Of a stretch of DNA of 51,959 nt, positions 14,664 to 23,536 are shown piece after piece (positions within the stretch are counted from its first letter, which is position 1; the number at the start of each line of letters is the position of its first letter). The notes under the pieces are model-generated. The model was not told where the DNA came from, did not search any database, and saw nothing but the letters and a program-made list of their open reading frames with translations. The translations under genes and the position numbers were made by a program. Source of the DNA: Clostridiales bacterium (lineage in GTDB: Bacteria > Bacillota > Clostridia > Oscillospirales > CAG-272); NCBI GenBank assembly GCA_024693345.1, contig JAILLB010000053.1, positions 1 through 51,959 of the forward strand. The letters run 5' to 3'.

Positions 14664-15345
14664 TCTCACTGACACTCTCTTTCTTCTTATCTGCATGAAG
14701 TCTGTTGAGACTCCACAGTCCAACTCCGATACCATAAGCTATAAGGCCGACTATAAACAAAACAACAGGTATGTACTGAACACCTGATACAAAGAAACCA
14801 TACCAGTCGTATCCGTTCTCAATAACACCTTCACTTATATGTGCAACACTGACTCCGACATAATATATGGCATACAGAAATACAGGAATCAAACTTATGA
14901 ACGTAGTGAAAAACTTCATCTTTGTCGTTTTTTCAAAACAGGTCAAAACCACAATGCTCAGGATTGGGTTCAGCAGATGGAACAGAAAATTACTGTTCTG
15001 GTATAAAGCAAACAGACCAAGTGATGCGTATGTGAAAGGTGTCAGATAAAACACGGTGACCATGATGGTCAGTGTAACACCGGCTGTTGCTGCCAGTTTG
15101 AAAATATATATCCACGTCGGAATCTCAGTTTTCTTACCTCTGATAACAAGCCATTGCTGAATTGCCATTACAAGAGCGGCAATTCCCATCAAAACATTGG
15201 AATCCACCGTGAAATACTTAAATACATGCATTTTGTTTCCTGCAAGAACTCCTGCTCCGTTGCCAAACAACATCCAGAACAGAGCAACCAGTTCAAAGAC
15301 AAATATGCAGATATTAATAACCAAGGACGTTTTTGCCTTTGCCAT
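14656..15345 (-). CDS. Pr6Pr-family six-helix membrane protein
   Basis: 229 residues with six or seven predicted helices. The phrase FKYFTVDSNVLMGIAALVMAIQQW is close to the FFTIQSN-type signature of the Pr6Pr membrane family, whose function is unknown. AAGGAGA lies 8 bases before the chosen ATG; an upstream in-frame ATG lacks a site. It is followed by the overlapping MazG gene and preceded by the phosphatase gene after 25 bases. Confidence 0.75.
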   Translation of the reverse strand: MAKAKTSLVINICIFVFELVALFWMLFGNGAGVLAGNKMHVFKYFTVDSNVLMGIAALVMAIQQWLVIRGKKTEIPTWIYIFKLAATAGVTLTIMVTVFYLTPFTYASLGLFALYQNSNFLFHLLNPILSIVVLTCFEKTTKMKFFTTFISLIPVFLYAIYYVGVSVAHISEGVIENGYDWYGFFVSGVQYIPVVLFIVGLIAYGIGVGLWSLNRLHADKKKESVSENE

Positions 15346-15370
15346 ATTGATTATCTCCTTCAAAATGTGG

Positions 15371-16147
15371 TTAAGCTGTCATGTATTCCTTAAAAGATTC
15401 CTTCATTTCATCTGTTACGCCTAGCTGATTCTTAACGTAATCCGCCATGCTTCCGTACACTTCGTTTATGGATTCTAAAGCAGATTCCAGATACTCAAGT
15501 TTTGCCACGTACAGACTCTTGACTCGCTTTGCCTTCTTAATACTTTGTCTGAACAAAAGAACAAGACAAAAATACTTATTTCCACGCTTTAATGCAACCT
15601 TGTTTGTAAGCATGTAATCGTCGACAATTGATTTTTTATCAACATCAAGAATAGACAGGATAATTGCCGACAAAAGTCCGCATCTGTCTTTTCCTTCGGT
15701 GCAATGCCACAGAATTGCGCCTTCCCTGTTGTTTACAATCTGCTGAACGGAAGTTCTAAGGGATTTTACGCAATCCTCATTTGTCGCCATTGTTCTGTAT
15801 AAGTCCGTAAACTCAGGAAGCTTTTCCAGAACCGCATCTTTGTCATTCATGTTCTCATGCGTTATTCCGAGAACAGAAGCTGAGAAAACAGGATTGTTGA
15901 AAATCTGAACACCGCTTATCTGCGGATCAGGTTTTTCACTCTTTTCAAGTTCAGTTCTCAAGTCTATGACCGTTCTCAAATCATAATCGCTCTTAAGCTT
16001 GTCTATATCTTCGCTTGTAGCAAAACCGAGATGTCCGCTCCTTATGATTTTTCCGGGTTTGATTGTCTTCCCGTCTTTAGTCCTAAGACCGCCAAAGTCT
16101 CTTATGTTCTTGATTTTTCTGAATTTGAGTTGTCTTTGGTCTCTCAT
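15371..16147 (-). CDS. Tyr/Ser protein phosphatase (Y_phosphatase3 family)
   Basis: 258 residues. The Cx5R active site is HCTEGKDRCG (nucleophile Cys149, Arg155). The N-terminal NIRDFGGLRTKDGKTIKPGKIIRSGHL and TVIDLRTELE are diagnostic of the bacterial dual-specificity or phosphoinositide-type phosphatases related to LipA of Listeria. No secretion signal is seen. Its ATG overlaps the stop of the upstream GNAT gene by four bases (ATGA). The target is unknown. Confidence 0.93.
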   Translation of the reverse strand: MRDQRQLKFRKIKNIRDFGGLRTKDGKTIKPGKIIRSGHLGFATSEDIDKLKSDYDLRTVIDLRTELEKSEKPDPQISGVQIFNNPVFSASVLGITHENMNDKDAVLEKLPEFTDLYRTMATNEDCVKSLRTSVQQIVNNREGAILWHCTEGKDRCGLLSAIILSILDVDKKSIVDDYMLTNKVALKRGNKYFCLVLLFRQSIKKAKRVKSLYVAKLEYLESALESINEVYGSMADYVKNQLGVTDEMKESFKEYMTA

Positions 16148-16662
16148 ATCTGTTTTGTAATCTCCATATAGTTGCAATGATGCACTATTCCTCTGTATTC
16201 TATGTCCTCGTGTCTGTCTGTTTCCTGCAGACCGTTTTTTTCCATCACTCTTCTGCTTGCATTGTTCTCGGCAAAAAATCCGGCAACTACAGAATTGAAT
16301 CCAATTCTGAACAGCTCCTCAATAATCATTTGAAATGCTTCCGTTGCATAACCGTTGTTCTTGTATTTTGGATGAATCACATATCCCATTTCGATGGTTT
16401 TATCTTCAATGCTTACATCGTTGAAAAAACCAATCAGTGTGTCTTTCAAAAAGACTCCGTAAACAAATCTGTTTTCATCATGAGTCAGTTTGACAAATCT
16501 CTCGAACATCTTTAATGCTTCTGTCTCTGATGGAAAATCCGGAATCATGTACGTCTTTTTTATCTCATCGCAATACAGAATATCCATCATCTGTTCTTTT
16601 GATTCTTCACCAATCGGATGAAGGCTGAGCCTTTCAGTTGTCAGGTTTAGATTTCGTGTCAT
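16144..16662 (-). CDS. RimJ/RimL-type GNAT acetyltransferase
   Basis: 172 residues. It shows the RimJ/RimL pattern: an early TTERLSLHPI strand, EMGYVIHPKYKNNGYATEAFQMIIEEL with the acetyl-CoA loop, and NASRRVMEKNGL near the C-terminus. Family members acetylate ribosomal-protein N-termini, small amines or antibiotics; the target here is unknown. The ATG overlaps the upstream stop codon by four bases, and its own stop overlaps the next start, so three genes are translationally coupled. Confidence 0.9.
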   Translation of the reverse strand: MTRNLNLTTERLSLHPIGEESKEQMMDILYCDEIKKTYMIPDFPSETEALKMFERFVKLTHDENRFVYGVFLKDTLIGFFNDVSIEDKTIEMGYVIHPKYKNNGYATEAFQMIIEELFRIGFNSVVAGFFAENNASRRVMEKNGLQETDRHEDIEYRGIVHHCNYMEITKQI

Positions 16663-17102
16663 ACGTTTTCGAGTAATGATTCCAGTTGTTCGTTGTTTTT
16701 CGGCTCTTTGATGATTGTTATCTTAGAGCCTGAGTATTCTTTGTTGATTCTCTCAATTGCTTTTGGACCTTCGCCTGATCCGCTGTAAAGGACAAAAGAG
16801 ACCTTCTTGCCTCTCAGGTCAAGATCGTTTAAAACTGTATTAATAGGAGTGGAAAAACGTGAGTTCCAAATCGGTGAGCCAATTATGACTTCATCAAAAC
16901 CTTCGATATTCTTGTCATAATCTTTCAGTTTTTCTTTCTTTTTGATACCGGCAGCAAAACCGCCCGCCATGATACTCAAAAATTTGGATTTTGGAAATGG
17001 CTTAAGGTTTTCAACTTTTCTCACTGCAATACCGGATTTTTCCAGCAATGATGCGACTTTATCGCCGTTACCTGTCATTGAAAAATAGTAAAGGACTCTC
17101 AC
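16659..17102 (-). CDS. flavodoxin-like protein
   Basis: 147 residues. The N-terminal VRVLYYFSMTGNGDKVASLLE gives the FMN phosphate-binding loop (SMTGNG), IIGSPIWNSRFSTPINTVL the second flavin-contacting loop, and VSFVLYSGSGEG the third. It is closest to the flavodoxin/NADPH-dependent FMN reductase-like group. The start is GTG, with GGAGG 5 bases upstream; frames starting earlier skip this site. It is the first gene of the long operon, right behind the only strong promoter I see for it. Confidence 0.85.
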   Translation of the reverse strand: MRVLYYFSMTGNGDKVASLLEKSGIAVRKVENLKPFPKSKFLSIMAGGFAAGIKKKEKLKDYDKNIEGFDEVIIGSPIWNSRFSTPINTVLNDLDLRGKKVSFVLYSGSGEGPKAIERINKEYSGSKITIIKEPKNNEQLESLLENV

Positions 17103-17134
17103 GTTCGCCTCCGAGAACATAATATATCATGTTA

Positions 17135-17162
17135 ATTATATCACATTATAAATAAAAGACAA
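17135..17162 (-). promoter_or_regulatory. promoter of the long thirteen-gene operon
   Basis: TTGTCT, a 16-bp spacer and a perfect TATAAT on the minus strand, with the -10 box about 33 bp before the flavodoxin-like GTG start. I found no comparable promoter in the short gaps downstream. Confidence 0.75.
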
Positions 17163-17211
17163 AACACAAAAATTCATATCAGCGAAAATCGTGAGAAATA
17201 CACAATGATTC

Positions 17212-17240
17212 TTGTCTCAATTTGGAAAAAATGGTAAAAT
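17212..17240 (+). promoter_or_regulatory. promoter of the sialidase-like gene
   Basis: TTGTCT, a 17-bp spacer and TAAAAT, with the -10 box 31 bp before the chosen ATG. It is divergent from the promoter of the minus-strand operon. Its position inside a longer possible frame argues for the shorter start. Confidence 0.7.
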
Positions 17241-17271
17241 GCACATGGAATTGATAGACAAGGAGATTGAC

Positions 17272-18303
17272 ATGAGTTTACAAAAATATATTGTCACACG
17301 TGATGACTCAATTTATGAGGCTTTTCCCGATGTCACATTGACAAAAGACGGAAAACTTGTCTGCGTGTTTACAGAATGCAATGCACACGGAGACAGAAAC
17401 AATTCTCGAATCATGATTATTACCAGCACTGATCACGGCAGAACATGGAGTGAGAAAAAACCATTCACAGAAAGAACGACATTTGATGATTTTTTCAACT
17501 GCTCCAGAATATCTACTCTCCCTGACGGAAGACTTGCAATCATATGTGACAGGATTTACGGAAGAGAAAAACCGGGAAGGAAAAACGAGATTTATATCTG
17601 GTTTTCAGATGACAACGGAGATACTTGGAGCAAACCTGTCCTGTTTCCTTACAATGGATTTGTTCCAGATAAATACAGAGTGCTTAAAAGCGGCAGACAT
17701 ATAGTATCTGCACAGAATTACGGACAAACAGGAAAACTCGAGCAGTACCTGTGGTATTCTGATGACGGAGGCAACACATGGTCAGATCGGGTCACTGTTG
17801 CTTCTGATGAGAGATATAACCTTTGCGAAGGATGTTTACTCGAAACTCCTGAAGGTGCCCTTTTGTGTTATCTCAGAGAGAACTCAGGACGTGGTTATGA
17901 CTGTTTCAAGACTGTTTCTTATGACAACGGACAAAGCTGGTCCGAGGTTGCAAATGTACCGCTTCCGGGATGTCACAGACCTGTTGCAGGCTATCTTTCA
18001 AACGGTAACATTCTCATAACCCACAGATTCATGCAAGGTGGAAAAGGTTGGCTTGGCAGCTGGACACAAAATGTTTTTGCGTCATTCCTTCCGGGTGAAC
18101 AGGCAACCGCAATGGAAAGATCACAGCAATCAGCAAGGATATTCCCTCTGGACTTTGACAGAAGTCCCGTATCGGATATAGGATATACCGGATGGGTTCA
18201 GTTTGAAGACGGAGAGATATATGTAGTCAATTATATCGTCGACGATGCACCAAAAGCTCACATACGCGGATATGCTTTCAGACTTGAAGATGTTTTGCTA
18301 TAA
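17272..18303 (+). CDS. sialidase-like (BNR/Asp-box) glycoside hydrolase
   Basis: 343 residues forming a probable six-bladed beta-propeller. Four Asp-box motifs are visible: STDHGRTWS, SDDNGDTWS, SDDGGNTWS and SYDNGQSWS. The N-terminal YEAFPDVTLTKDGKLVCVF segment and later LPDGRLAII strands resemble exo-alpha-sialidases (GH33) and related BNR enzymes. No signal peptide is seen, so an extracellular role is unlikely. AAGGAG lies 6 bases before the ATG. It stands alone with its own promoter and terminator. Sialic acid as substrate is uncertain, because many BNR proteins act on other glycans. Confidence 0.83.
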   Translation: MSLQKYIVTRDDSIYEAFPDVTLTKDGKLVCVFTECNAHGDRNNSRIMIITSTDHGRTWSEKKPFTERTTFDDFFNCSRISTLPDGRLAIICDRIYGREKPGRKNEIYIWFSDDNGDTWSKPVLFPYNGFVPDKYRVLKSGRHIVSAQNYGQTGKLEQYLWYSDDGGNTWSDRVTVASDERYNLCEGCLLETPEGALLCYLRENSGRGYDCFKTVSYDNGQSWSEVANVPLPGCHRPVAGYLSNGNILITHRFMQGGKGWLGSWTQNVFASFLPGEQATAMERSQQSARIFPLDFDRSPVSDIGYTGWVQFEDGEIYVVNYIVDDAPKAHIRGYAFRLEDVLL

Positions 18304-18307
18304 ATAA

Positions 18308-18330
18308 AGCCCGGCTTTCGCCGGGTTTTT
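18308..18330 (+). terminator. terminator after the sialidase-like gene
   Basis: A perfect CCCGGC-TTTC-GCCGGG hairpin followed by TTTTT, lying between convergent genes. Confidence 0.9.
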
Positions 18331-18345
18331 GTATATTTAAATTGG

Positions 18346-19497
18346 TTATTGTTTAACTTTGGTCTTGAGTTCTTCAACTCTGTTTGTCTTCTCCCATTCA
18401 ACTCCCAGATCTTCTCTGCCCATGTGACCATATGCGGCAAGATATCTGTATATAGGTCTGCGGAGTTTGAGATCTCTGATAATAGCAGCCGGTGTGAAAT
18501 CAAATGTGTCCTTAACTGCCTTTGCTATTATTTCGTCGTCTACCACACCTGTTCCAAATGTTTCAACAAGAACTGAAACCGGTTCAGCAACACCGATTGC
18601 ATATGCGAGCTGAATCTGGCATCTCTTTGCAAGTCCTGCTGCCACAACATTCTTTGCGGCCCATCTTGCAGCATATGCAGCTGATCTGTCCACTTTTGTA
18701 GGATCCTTTCCCGAGAAAGCTCCGCCTCCGTGAGGTGCTGCTCCACCATATGTGTCAACTATTATCTTTCTTCCTGTAAGACCTGAGTCTCCCTGAGGTC
18801 CGCCTATAACAAATCTGCCAGTCGGATTAATGAAATACTTGGTCTTTTCATCGATGAGGTAAGAAGGAATAACGGGGTTTATGACATGATTTATCATGTC
18901 TTTTCTTATCTGTTCGAGTTCTGCCCCAGGAGAATGCTGAGTGGATACCACAATTGTATCAATTCTGACAGGATTATGGTTTTCGTCATATTCAACAGTA
19001 ACCTGTGTTTTTCCGTCAGGTCTGAGATAACTGAGCGTTCCGTCTTTTCTGACTGCAGCAAGTCTTTTGGCAAGCATGTGGCTGAGAGAAATCGGGAGAG
19101 GCATTAGATCTTTTGTCTCGTCGCAGGCATATCCGAACATCATGCCCTGGTCGCCTGCACCGCCTACTTCATCATTTGTTCCAAGCGCAATGTCGTCTGA
19201 CTGCTCATCTATGCTTACAAGAACGCCGCAAGTGTCGCAGTCAAATCCGTATTTTGCTCTGTCGTATCCTATTTCTCTTACTACTTCTCTTACCAGTTTC
19301 TGAATATCCACATAACAGCTTGTGCTGATTTCTCCAAATACATGGACAAGACCGGTTGTCACTGTTGTTTCGCATGCAACACGACCATTGGGGTCTTTTT
19401 CCAGAATGGCATCAAGAACAGCATCTGAAATCTGATCACAGATTTTATCCGGATGTCCTTCGGTTACTGATTCTGATGTAAATAACGTGTGTCTCAT
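18346..19497 (-). CDS. metK: S-adenosylmethionine synthase
   Basis: 383 residues. It joins methionine and ATP into S-adenosylmethionine. All signature segments are present: [24 protein letters not shown] at the N-terminus, [12 protein letters not shown], the P-loop-like [22 protein letters not shown], and the C-terminal [28 protein letters not shown] lies before the ATG. It lies 12 bases after pepD, so it is co-transcribed with it. I see no SAM riboswitch ahead of it. Confidence 0.98.
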   Translation of the reverse strand: MRHTLFTSESVTEGHPDKICDQISDAVLDAILEKDPNGRVACETTVTTGLVHVFGEISTSCYVDIQKLVREVVREIGYDRAKYGFDCDTCGVLVSIDEQSDDIALGTNDEVGGAGDQGMMFGYACDETKDLMPLPISLSHMLAKRLAAVRKDGTLSYLRPDGKTQVTVEYDENHNPVRIDTIVVSTQHSPGAELEQIRKDMINHVINPVIPSYLIDEKTKYFINPTGRFVIGGPQGDSGLTGRKIIVDTYGGAAPHGGGAFSGKDPTKVDRSAAYAARWAAKNVVAAGLAKRCQIQLAYAIGVAEPVSVLVETFGTGVVDDEIIAKAVKDTFDFTPAAIIRDLKLRRPIYRYLAAYGHMGREDLGVEWEKTNRVEELKTKVKQ

Positions 19498-19509
19498 AAT
19501 ATCTTTCCT

Positions 19510-20973
19510 TTAGTTGTCGGACAATTTGTATCCGTTCTTCATTTTTGTGCTTACCACATGAAGCACTATGTTGAGTGTATCTGTTGTCAGTTTTCTTGCT
19601 GCTTTGCAGATTTCTTCATTCGCTTTTTCAAGAAGTGCAATATCTTTTGTCTCTGCTACTTTTTTGTCATATTCACTGACAATTTGTCTTGACTTAATAA
19701 AGCATCCGTTCTGATATCTGCCTATTTGCTGAATGCAGTCGGAATAGGCAGTGTCTGCCAATGCATCAATCAGTCTGCTTCCCCAATAGAAGTTTTCTGT
19801 TGAAACATTTGTTTCTACTTCGCTTAGATATTTCGGAATTTTGTTTACATTAGTGTACACCGGTATGAACGAAGAAAATGTTGTTGATCCAAAACAAATC
19901 CATTCGAGCCCTTTGACTTCGTCTGCAACACCGCTTCTGATTTGGCACACTGATGTTACGCCTGTTCTGTTGATGCCTATTGAACGGTACATACCACGCT
20001 TTCCTGTGTCACGATTCTTGTACGGGTCAAAATCCGTTCCCTGATAATGGCCTCCGAGAATATAGCAGACATCCTCAACCGTAACTTTTCTGTCAGGAAC
20101 AAGCGACCATGGGAGATTGTCACTTTCAGGAGTAAATTCTGCATCAGGTCCATCCCATTTGTGGCTGAACGGAGCAAGACATTTTCCCATAAACCAGGCT
20201 CTCGGTGTGTTGTAAACATGATCCATGTCTGTGTGAGAACCGAACACATCTCTCGGATTGAATTTGCCATTTTGATTCAGATCCAGATGGTTATCTTTTA
20301 TAAACTCTCTGAGGTCTTTTGAACAAAGATGTGCCTTCTGTTTTCCAAATGCATCATCGAGGTCAAAACAGTCCATTCCGAACTGGTTAGGGTTGATGAC
20401 ACAAACGTCATCAGGTACTCTCTTTGCCATCCAGTGATGACCGCCTATTGTCTCCAGCCACCAAACTTCGTTTTCATCGTTGAATGCTATTCCGTTCGTT
20501 TCATATGTCCCGTATTTTTCAAGCAGCGAAGCAAGTCTCAGTACTCCTTCTCTTGCTGTTTTTATATACGGCAGAACAAGAACCACAATGTCTTCTTCCC
20601 CTATTCCGCCCGGAATATCTTTTTCTTTTTTTGTCGAAGCTTTTTTGAATTCAACGAGTGGATCTGCAGATAAAACCCTTGGGTTTGATGTTATGGTTTC
20701 AGTTGCAGTCATTCCGACATTCGCTTCATTAATCCCGGTAGCAGCCCAGATGCCTCTTTTTAAATCGACACTTGGGCAAGCTGTATATTTCATTGGATTA
20801 TCCGGAAGATCAATTTCCAGATGCGAAATAACGCTCTTATATTTTTTCGGCTGTTTGTCCGGTGTCACTAAAACGAGTTTCTTAACATCAAATCTTCCAT
20901 CGTCAGTTCTTGAAATCATCGTTGATTTATCGTTGCTGGCATTTTTACCAACCAATAAGGTCGTACAAGACAT
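19510..20973 (-). CDS. pepD: C69-family dipeptidase
   Basis: 487 residues. This N-terminal-nucleophile peptidase family splits dipeptides in the cytoplasm. The start MSCTTLLVGKNAS places the nucleophile as Cys3, exposed after limited N-terminal processing. Other family segments include SRTDDGRFDVKKLVLV, GINEANVGMTATET and EVWWLETIGGHHWMAKRVPDD. AGAGGTG lies 5 bases before the ATG. A weak hairpin separates it from lysS upstream; metK follows after 12 bases. Confidence 0.92.
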   Translation of the reverse strand: MSCTTLLVGKNASNDKSTMISRTDDGRFDVKKLVLVTPDKQPKKYKSVISHLEIDLPDNPMKYTACPSVDLKRGIWAATGINEANVGMTATETITSNPRVLSADPLVEFKKASTKKEKDIPGGIGEEDIVVLVLPYIKTAREGVLRLASLLEKYGTYETNGIAFNDENEVWWLETIGGHHWMAKRVPDDVCVINPNQFGMDCFDLDDAFGKQKAHLCSKDLREFIKDNHLDLNQNGKFNPRDVFGSHTDMDHVYNTPRAWFMGKCLAPFSHKWDGPDAEFTPESDNLPWSLVPDRKVTVEDVCYILGGHYQGTDFDPYKNRDTGKRGMYRSIGINRTGVTSVCQIRSGVADEVKGLEWICFGSTTFSSFIPVYTNVNKIPKYLSEVETNVSTENFYWGSRLIDALADTAYSDCIQQIGRYQNGCFIKSRQIVSEYDKKVAETKDIALLEKANEEICKAARKLTTDTLNIVLHVVSTKMKNGYKLSDN

Positions 20974-21001
20974 TTTTCACCTCTTCTTAAGTCTCGTTAA
21001 G

Positions 21002-21016
21002 GCGGCTAAATGCCGC
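21002..21016 (-). terminator. weak hairpin between lysS and pepD
   Basis: GCGGC-5 nt-GCCGC with only a short TTAA after it on the minus strand. It could be a weak terminator after lysS, or simply allow partial read-through into pepD-metK. Confidence 0.4.
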
Positions 21017-21031
21017 ATTAATCAATTATAC

Positions 21032-23023
21032 TTAGTGTAATTTTGCTCCTGCAGGAATGCGGGAATCTACCATTAACAAGTTGAGTTTTTCTTCCTCGCC
21101 TTCCTTGTGAACTGCACTCAGGAGCATACCGCATGAATCTATACCCATCATTGCTCTCGGAGGAAGATTTGTAATTGCGATACAAGTCTTTCCAATAAGC
21201 TGTTCAGGTTCATAATATGCATGTATTCCGCTGAGAATGACACGATTTGTTCCTGTTCCGTCATCGAGAGTGAACTTAAGAAGTTTTTTGGATTTCGGAA
21301 CTGCTTCACATTCGAGCACTTTTACTGCTCTGAAATCGGATTTAACAAATGTGTCAAAATCTACCTGATCTTCATAAAGCGGTTCGATGACAACATTGGA
21401 AAAGTCGATTTTTTCTTCAACGGGAGCAGCCTTTTCAGTTTCCTGAGCCGCCTTGCATTCTTCCTGAGATGGGCATGTAAAGCATGCGCACTCGAAATCT
21501 GCAGGCTTTTCTTCCTTCTTAGGCTGATCGATAGGTTTCATTGTCGGGAAAAGCAGAACATCACGAATAGAAGCTGAATCTGTCAAAAGCATGACTAGTC
21601 TGTCAACTCCGAATCCAAGACCGCCTGTGGGAGGCATGCCGTATTCAAGCGCATTTACAAAGTCATAATCCACTTCTGCCTTTGTGTTGGGCTCTTCTTT
21701 TCTCTTCTGAGCAACCTGCTTTTCAAAACGCTCTCTCTGATCAATAGGATCATTTAATTCTGAGAACGCATTGCCGTATTCGGTTCCGCAGATGAAGTAT
21801 TCAAATCTCTGAGTGAACATAGGCTCATCGGGTTTTCTCTTTGCCAATGGGCTGTTCTCAACCGGATAGTCGTAAATAAATGTCGGCTGTACGAGTTTGT
21901 CTTCAACGAAGGCATCGAACAATTCTGCAAGAACTGTTCCCTTTGTTGCATCATCAGGAACTTTTACGTTGTTTTCTTTTGCAGACTGTCTTGCATCTTC
22001 ATCGCTTGTCCATGAGTAATAATCTATTCCTGAATACTTTTTGACGGCTTCTGTCATTGTGAGTCTTTCCCACTTACCGAGATTTATTTCGGTTCCCTGA
22101 AAATTTATGACTGAACTGCCACAAACTCTTTCCGCAAGAGTTCTGTATAGATTTTCGACAAGGTCCATAAGGTCATGGTAATCAACATATGCCTGGTAAA
22201 GTTCAACAGATGTAAACTCGGGATTATGTTTTGTATCCATACCTTCATTTCTGAAGATTCTTCCCATCTCGTATACTTTGTCAAAACCGCCTACAATAAG
22301 TCTCTTGAGGTACAACTCTGTTTCGATACGGAGATACATATCCATGTCGAGCGTGTTGTGATGAGTCTTGAACGGTCTTGCTGAAGCGCCTATTTCAATA
22401 GGCACAAGAATGGGGGTGTCGACTTCCAAAAATCCTGCACCGTTAAGGAAATTTCTGATTTCCGTAATTATCTGGGATCTCTTGATAAACGTGTCCTTAA
22501 CTTCAGGATTGACGATGAGATCCACATACCTCTGACGATATCTCAAATCCGTGTCTTTCAGTCCGTGGAACTTTTCAGGAAGAGGCAACAGAGATTTTGA
22601 AAGCATCTTTATCTTGTGAGCATGAATGGATACTTCTCCCGTCTGTGTGCGGAAAACGAATCCTTCAATTCCCATAATGTCGCCGATGTCCCACTTCTTA
22701 AAAGAAGCGTAGTCATCTTCGCCTACATCATCTCTCTTTACGTATACCTGAATCAATCCTTCTCCGTCCTGAACGTGCATGAACGAGGCCTTGCCCATTA
22801 TTCTTCTGCTCATCATACGTCCAGCAATTGACACAGTCTTTCCGTCGTAGTTATCGAAATCGCCAGTAATGTCTGCAGAATATGCTGTTACATCATACTT
22901 TACATTGACATAAGGATCGTTGCCGCTTTCTTTCATGGCTGTCAGCTTATCTCTTCTTACCTGTATGACTTCACTTGTATTCTCTTCTGCCTGAACAGGC
23001 TGGTTGTTTGTTATTTCTTCCAT
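21032..23023 (-). CDS. lysS: lysyl-tRNA synthetase with C-terminal EMAPII/MetG-like tRNA-binding domain
   Basis: 663 residues, against about 500 for ordinary class II LysRS. Residues 1-496 are the enzyme: an N-terminal OB-fold anticodon domain (VSIAGRMMSRRIMGKASF), motif 2 (GRIFRNEGMDTKHNPEFT) and motif 3 (GGLGFGVDRLVML). A linker with four cysteines (512, 514, 517, 523) follows. A tRNA-binding domain lies at about 555-663 (VDFDTFVKSDFRAVKVLECE, LSGIHAYYEPEQLIGKT, NLPPRAMMGIDSCGMLLSA), matching the C-terminal domain of MetRS and Trbp111. That domain should raise tRNA affinity or drive dimerisation. greA lies 15 bases upstream, a common clostridial pairing. Confidence 0.95.
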   Translation of the reverse strand: MEEITNNQPVQAEENTSEVIQVRRDKLTAMKESGNDPYVNVKYDVTAYSADITGDFDNYDGKTVSIAGRMMSRRIMGKASFMHVQDGEGLIQVYVKRDDVGEDDYASFKKWDIGDIMGIEGFVFRTQTGEVSIHAHKIKMLSKSLLPLPEKFHGLKDTDLRYRQRYVDLIVNPEVKDTFIKRSQIITEIRNFLNGAGFLEVDTPILVPIEIGASARPFKTHHNTLDMDMYLRIETELYLKRLIVGGFDKVYEMGRIFRNEGMDTKHNPEFTSVELYQAYVDYHDLMDLVENLYRTLAERVCGSSVINFQGTEINLGKWERLTMTEAVKKYSGIDYYSWTSDEDARQSAKENNVKVPDDATKGTVLAELFDAFVEDKLVQPTFIYDYPVENSPLAKRKPDEPMFTQRFEYFICGTEYGNAFSELNDPIDQRERFEKQVAQKRKEEPNTKAEVDYDFVNALEYGMPPTGGLGFGVDRLVMLLTDSASIRDVLLFPTMKPIDQPKKEEKPADFECACFTCPSQEECKAAQETEKAAPVEEKIDFSNVVIEPLYEDQVDFDTFVKSDFRAVKVLECEAVPKSKKLLKFTLDDGTGTNRVILSGIHAYYEPEQLIGKTCIAITNLPPRAMMGIDSCGMLLSAVHKEGEEEKLNLLMVDSRIPAGAKLH

Positions 23024-23038
23024 AATAGAATCCTTAAA

Positions 23039-23521
23039 TCAGTCTTTTTTGTAAATATCCAGAATCTTGAATTTCAGTTCAGAACCATCAGGTACAACTA
23101 CGGATACAACATCCCCTATCTTTGAACCGACAAGAGATTTGCCGATTGCTGACTGGTCTGAAATCATGTTCTTGGAGAGATCAACTTCTCTTGAACTTAC
23201 AAGAGTGTATTCATCATCTTCGTCAAGGTCATAATCATGAACTTTTACTGTAACACCGATGTTGACTTTTTCAACGTCAATCTGGTCTTCGCTTATAACC
23301 TTTGCATTAGAGATCATCTCTTCCAATTCATGAATCTGTGTTTCTATTTTATTCTGTTCATTCTTGGCTGCATCGTATTCGCTGTTTTCGGACAAATCTC
23401 CGAAACCTCTTGCAATACCAATTTTCTCAGCAACTTCTTTACGTTTTACATTCTTTAAATAGTCCAAATCTTGCTGTAATTTTTTAAGTCCTGTTTCTGT
23501 AACTGTAATCTGCTTTCCCAT
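23039..23521 (-). CDS. greA: transcription elongation factor GreA
   Basis: 160 residues, the usual length. It enters the RNA polymerase secondary channel and stimulates cleavage of backtracked RNA. The N-terminal coiled coil carries GFGDLSENSEYDAAKNEQ, the conserved acidic tip; the C-terminal FKBP-like domain includes SAIGKSLVGSKIGDVVSVVVPDG. It sits between ctp and lysS with 15-base gaps on either side. Confidence 0.97.
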   Translation of the reverse strand: MGKQITVTETGLKKLQQDLDYLKNVKRKEVAEKIGIARGFGDLSENSEYDAAKNEQNKIETQIHELEEMISNAKVISEDQIDVEKVNIGVTVKVHDYDLDEDDEYTLVSSREVDLSKNMISDQSAIGKSLVGSKIGDVVSVVVPDGSELKFKILDIYKKD

Positions 23522-23536
23522 ATCAAGTACCTCTGT

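Noticed and set aside
18346..21031. SAM riboswitch for metK
   Set aside because: metK lies 12 bases after pepD, and the short leader of pepD shows no SAM-box core.
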